A stretch of DNA of 17,464 nucleotides, from NCBI GenBank assembly GCA_003454835.1, contig DMTA01000014.1, positions 420-17,883 of the forward strand, given 5' to 3'. Under the pieces are notes generated by a model that did no database searches, was not told where the DNA came from, and saw only the letters and a program-made list of their open reading frames with translations. The stretch comes from Achromobacter sp. (GTDB taxonomy: Bacteria > Pseudomonadota > Gammaproteobacteria > Burkholderiales > Burkholderiaceae_B). Shown piece after piece: positions 15,489-17,464 of this stretch (positions within the stretch are counted from its first letter, which is position 1; each line of letters begins with the position of its first letter). Made by a program: the position numbers and the translations under genes.

Positions 15489-16378
15489 CCCCCATCCCAT
15501 TCCAAATTTCAGTCGGCCCCTTGCTGTACTACTGGCCGCGCCAGCGCACCATGGATTTCTACGCCGCACTGGCTGAAACCCCGGCGGACATCATCTACAT
15601 TGGCGAAACAGTCTGTAGCCGGCGTCATGAACTGCGCGCCGACGATTGGCTTGAACTGGCGCGCGATCTGCGCGCGGTGGGCAAGACCGTCGTGCTGTCG
15701 GGCCGCACGCTGATCGAAACCGGCGCGGAAGCCAGCGCCTTGAAGAAGCTGTGCGAACAGCAGGATTTCATGGTCGAGGCCGGCGAACTGGGCGCGGTGC
15801 GCCACCTGAGCGGCCGCGGCTTTGTTGCCGGCCCGCACGTCAATGCCTATCACGGCGGCACACTGACCTGGCTGGCCAGCCGCGGCGCCGTCCGTTTTGT
15901 CGCCCCGCTAGAAATGGATGGGACCACATTGGGACGGTTGCTACGCGAACGCCCCACCGGCATGCAGGCCGAAGTCATGGTGTGGGGCAGGATGGCGCTG
16001 GCGTTTTCGGCACGCTGCTTCACGGCGCGGCATTTCCGCCTGAAAAAAGATGATTGCGGCTTCCGCTGCATCGAGCATCCCGATGGCCTGGAGATGCGCA
16101 CCCGCGAATCGCGCGAATTTCTTGGCATCAACGGCATTCAAGTGCAATCGGCTGCGTGCCTGGACCTTTTGGCCGAAGCGCCGGAACTCGCGGGCATGGG
16201 CGTCGACGTTATGCGTGTCAGCCCGCAATCGTCCGGCACACTTGAGGCGATCGCCGCGCTGGACGCCACGCGCCGCGGCGCCAAGCCCGATGCCGTCTCG
16301 CCGCCCGAGGGCATCGGCCGCTGCAATGGTTACTACTACGGGCAGGCCGGCATCGGCCTGCAGGAGGCCGCCGCATGA
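15485..16378 (+). CDS. ubiV: O2-independent ubiquinone hydroxylase subunit UbiV (U32 peptidase-like)
   Basis: This 297-residue partner of UbiU forms a heterodimer in which each subunit binds a [4Fe-4S] cluster. Cysteines C44, C178, C191 and C195 match E. coli UbiV C39, C180, C193 and C197, and the last three have identical spacing. The N-terminus reads FQISVGPLLYYWPRQ, the family opening, and the C-terminal part contains GRCNGYYYGQAG. I chose ATG 15485, which overlaps the ubiU stop as ATGA; an in-frame ATG at 15479 would add two residues and is about equally possible. The frame stays open further upstream only as a shadow of ubiU. The stop overlaps ubiT (ATGA). Confidence 0.94.
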   Translation: MTPIPFQISVGPLLYYWPRQRTMDFYAALAETPADIIYIGETVCSRRHELRADDWLELARDLRAVGKTVVLSGRTLIETGAEASALKKLCEQQDFMVEAGELGAVRHLSGRGFVAGPHVNAYHGGTLTWLASRGAVRFVAPLEMDGTTLGRLLRERPTGMQAEVMVWGRMALAFSARCFTARHFRLKKDDCGFRCIEHPDGLEMRTRESREFLGINGIQVQSAACLDLLAEAPELAGMGVDVMRVSPQSSGTLEAIAALDATRRGAKPDAVSPPEGIGRCNGYYYGQAGIGLQEAAA

Positions 16379-16842
16379 GCGCCGCCCTGAATCTGCCGCC
16401 CATGCTGGCCAAGCTGGGAAAGCGCGTGCCGGGACCTTTCGTGTCCCTGCATTTCGTCGCGGGACTTGAAGTGGCCCGCCGGCTCAAGTGGTTGGAGCCG
16501 CCCGCAGAACTGAACGGACGCACCTTCGCCATCACCGTCGAAGATCTGGGGCTGCGCAGCAGCTTCGTTGTCCGCGACGGCGCCTTCCGGCCGTTATGGA
16601 ATAAGGGGCCGCATGCGGGCTCCGCTGAACTTGAACTAGGCGCGAAGCTGGCCGACTTTCTGGCGCTCATGCGCGCGGAAACAGATGCCGATACCTTGTT
16701 CTTTCAGCGTCGCTTGCGTATCGCCGGTGATACGGAACTGGGATTGATCGTCAAGAACTGGCTGGATGCGGCGCCACGGCCTGCGTGGCTGCAGCGCATC
16801 AGCGCGGTGAACGGCGGCATGGGGAGCGGGGCGGCCAACTGA
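16375..16842 (+). CDS. ubiT: Ubiquinone biosynthesis accessory factor UbiT (SCP2 domain)
   Basis: This 155-residue lipid-binding protein with an SCP2 sterol-carrier fold is required for ubiquinone synthesis without O2, where it takes the role that UbiJ has in air. The SCP2 signature near the C-terminal half is clear: DADTLFFQRRLRIAGDTELG at about 103-122, followed by VKNWLDA. The N-terminal segment VPGPFVSLHFVAG fits the family. E. coli UbiT is slightly longer (174 residues). The start overlaps the ubiV stop, so ubiU-ubiV-ubiT form a tightly coupled three-gene unit. The tail is Gly/Ala-rich and probably disordered. No clear terminator follows in the 64 bases before the convergent gene. Confidence 0.93.
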   Translation: MSAALNLPPMLAKLGKRVPGPFVSLHFVAGLEVARRLKWLEPPAELNGRTFAITVEDLGLRSSFVVRDGAFRPLWNKGPHAGSAELELGAKLADFLALMRAETDADTLFFQRRLRIAGDTELGLIVKNWLDAAPRPAWLQRISAVNGGMGSGAAN

Positions 16843-16850
16843 ATTCCCGG

Positions 16851-16884
16851 CGGTTCCAACCATCGGTTCCTGCTAATCGGTTCC
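16851..16884 (+). repeat. Three short direct repeats CGGTTCC between convergent genes
   Basis: CGGTTCC occurs at 16851-16857, 16864-16870 and 16878-16884, with the last two copies preceded by AT. Repeat starts are 13 and 14 bases apart. It sits in the 64-base gap between ubiT and the convergent permease gene. No hairpin forms from it and no function is apparent; chance duplication is likely. Confidence 0.4.
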
Positions 16885-16906
16885 GGCCTTCCGGTCCATC
16901 ACTCAG

Positions 16907-17464
16907 TCAGTGCTTTCCACGCCCCTCCATGCGGCGGGCGACTTGGGACAACGCCAGGCTGGCAGCCAGATAGAGCAGCGCGACAGCCACATAGACCTCG
17001 ACGTGATAGGGTCGCCAGTCGGTGCCCGCGACCACCGCCTTCGCCGCGCCCAACACGTCGAACACGCCAATGATGCTGACCAGCGACGTGTCCTTGACTG
17101 CGCCCACAAAGACGCCCAGCGCGGCGGGCGCGGCGATGCGGCGGGCTTGCGGCCAGATCACGCACGTATATGCCACCGCGGGGCGCATGCCCAATGCGCG
17201 GGCGGCCATCATCTGGCCGGGCGGAATTGCCTGCAACGCGCCGCGCAGCACCTCTGCCAGCACGCACGCGGTATGCAGGGTCAGGGCCGCCAGCGCCATG
17301 CCGAACTTCGACACGCCGCCGCCCAGCAGCATGGGCAACACAAAGGACGCGAACAGCAGTTGGGTCACCAGCGGCACACCGCGCACCGCTTCGATCAGCC
17401 CGGCCGCGGCCCATGAACCGGCATGGCTGCCGGACCGGCGAAGCAGGGCGAGCCCGAAGGCGAC
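16907..17464 (-). CDS. Amino-acid-type ABC transporter permease (HisM/GlnP family), N-terminus cut off
   Basis: The frame runs to the right edge, so only the last 185 residues are present. Hydrophobic helices are visible (LLFASFVLPMLLGG; VAVALLYLAASLALS near the end). The EAA loop that contacts the ATPase is EVLRGALQAIPPGQMMAARALGM, and FVGAVKDTSLVSIIG is the conserved segment found in polar amino-acid permeases. The preceding GLIEAVRGVPLV matches the family's RG(V/T)P segment. Thus it is an inner-membrane permease for an amino acid or related solute, substrate unknown. It is convergent with ubiT, and there is no reason to link it to nitrate respiration. A GTG at 17384-17386 within this frame could be mistaken for a start but lies inside conserved sequence. 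Confidence 0.9.
   Translation of the reverse strand, partial: VAFGLALLRRSGSHAGSWAAAGLIEAVRGVPLVTQLLFASFVLPMLLGGGVSKFGMALAALTLHTACVLAEVLRGALQAIPPGQMMAARALGMRPAVAYTCVIWPQARRIAAPAALGVFVGAVKDTSLVSIIGVFDVLGAAKAVVAGTDWRPYHVEVYVAVALLYLAASLALSQVARRMEGRGKH

Overview
The window is a GC-rich bacterial locus for anaerobic nitrate respiration. Two linked pathways accompany it: molybdenum-cofactor assembly and oxygen-independent ubiquinone synthesis. Gene content and order (narK, narGHJI, a parvulin, moaA, a beta-carbonic anhydrase, mobB, narXL, ubiUVT) fit a proteobacterium. From codon style and protein style I infer an Achromobacter-like Burkholderiales for about 2.07 kb onward. The first 2 kb (mobA end, a DUF7009-like gene, narK) reads more like Xanthomonadaceae (Stenotrophomonas-like). 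I have not tested this by search, and the join may be a recombination point or an assembly chimera.

Layout, all on the + strand unless noted. 1-58 is the 3' end of mobA. 55-423 is a small DUF7009-like gene. 424-567 is a regulatory gap with a hairpin abutting a perfect FNR/ANR box, spaced correctly from a -10 element for a class II promoter. 568-1986 is narK, a nitrate/nitrite transporter. 2074-8743 is narGHJI: catalytic subunit, Fe-S subunit, chaperone and cytochrome b, all with intact cofactor ligands. 8765-11682 is a maturation and accessory block: PpiC/NifM-like parvulin, moaA, beta-carbonic anhydrase, mobB. 11776-14389 is narX and narL, the nitrate-sensing two-component system. 14390-14471 carries a second, imperfect FNR-type box whose predicted transcript would start one base before ubiU. 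14472-16842 is ubiU-ubiV-ubiT. 16907-17464 (- strand) is the C-terminal part of an amino-acid-type ABC transporter permease, cut by the window edge and apparently unrelated to respiration.

How it works together: low oxygen, sensed by an FNR/ANR regulator, and nitrate, sensed by NarXL, would turn on nitrate uptake (NarK) and the quinol:nitrate reductase NarGHI. NarJ and the cytosolic parvulin would help maturation, while MoaA, MobA and MobB supply bis-MGD cofactor. UbiUVT provides ubiquinone without O2, keeping the quinol pool that feeds NarI. Many gene pairs overlap by ATGA, suggesting translational coupling. No tRNA, rRNA, IS element, CRISPR array or gene-free stretch above 300 bases was seen.
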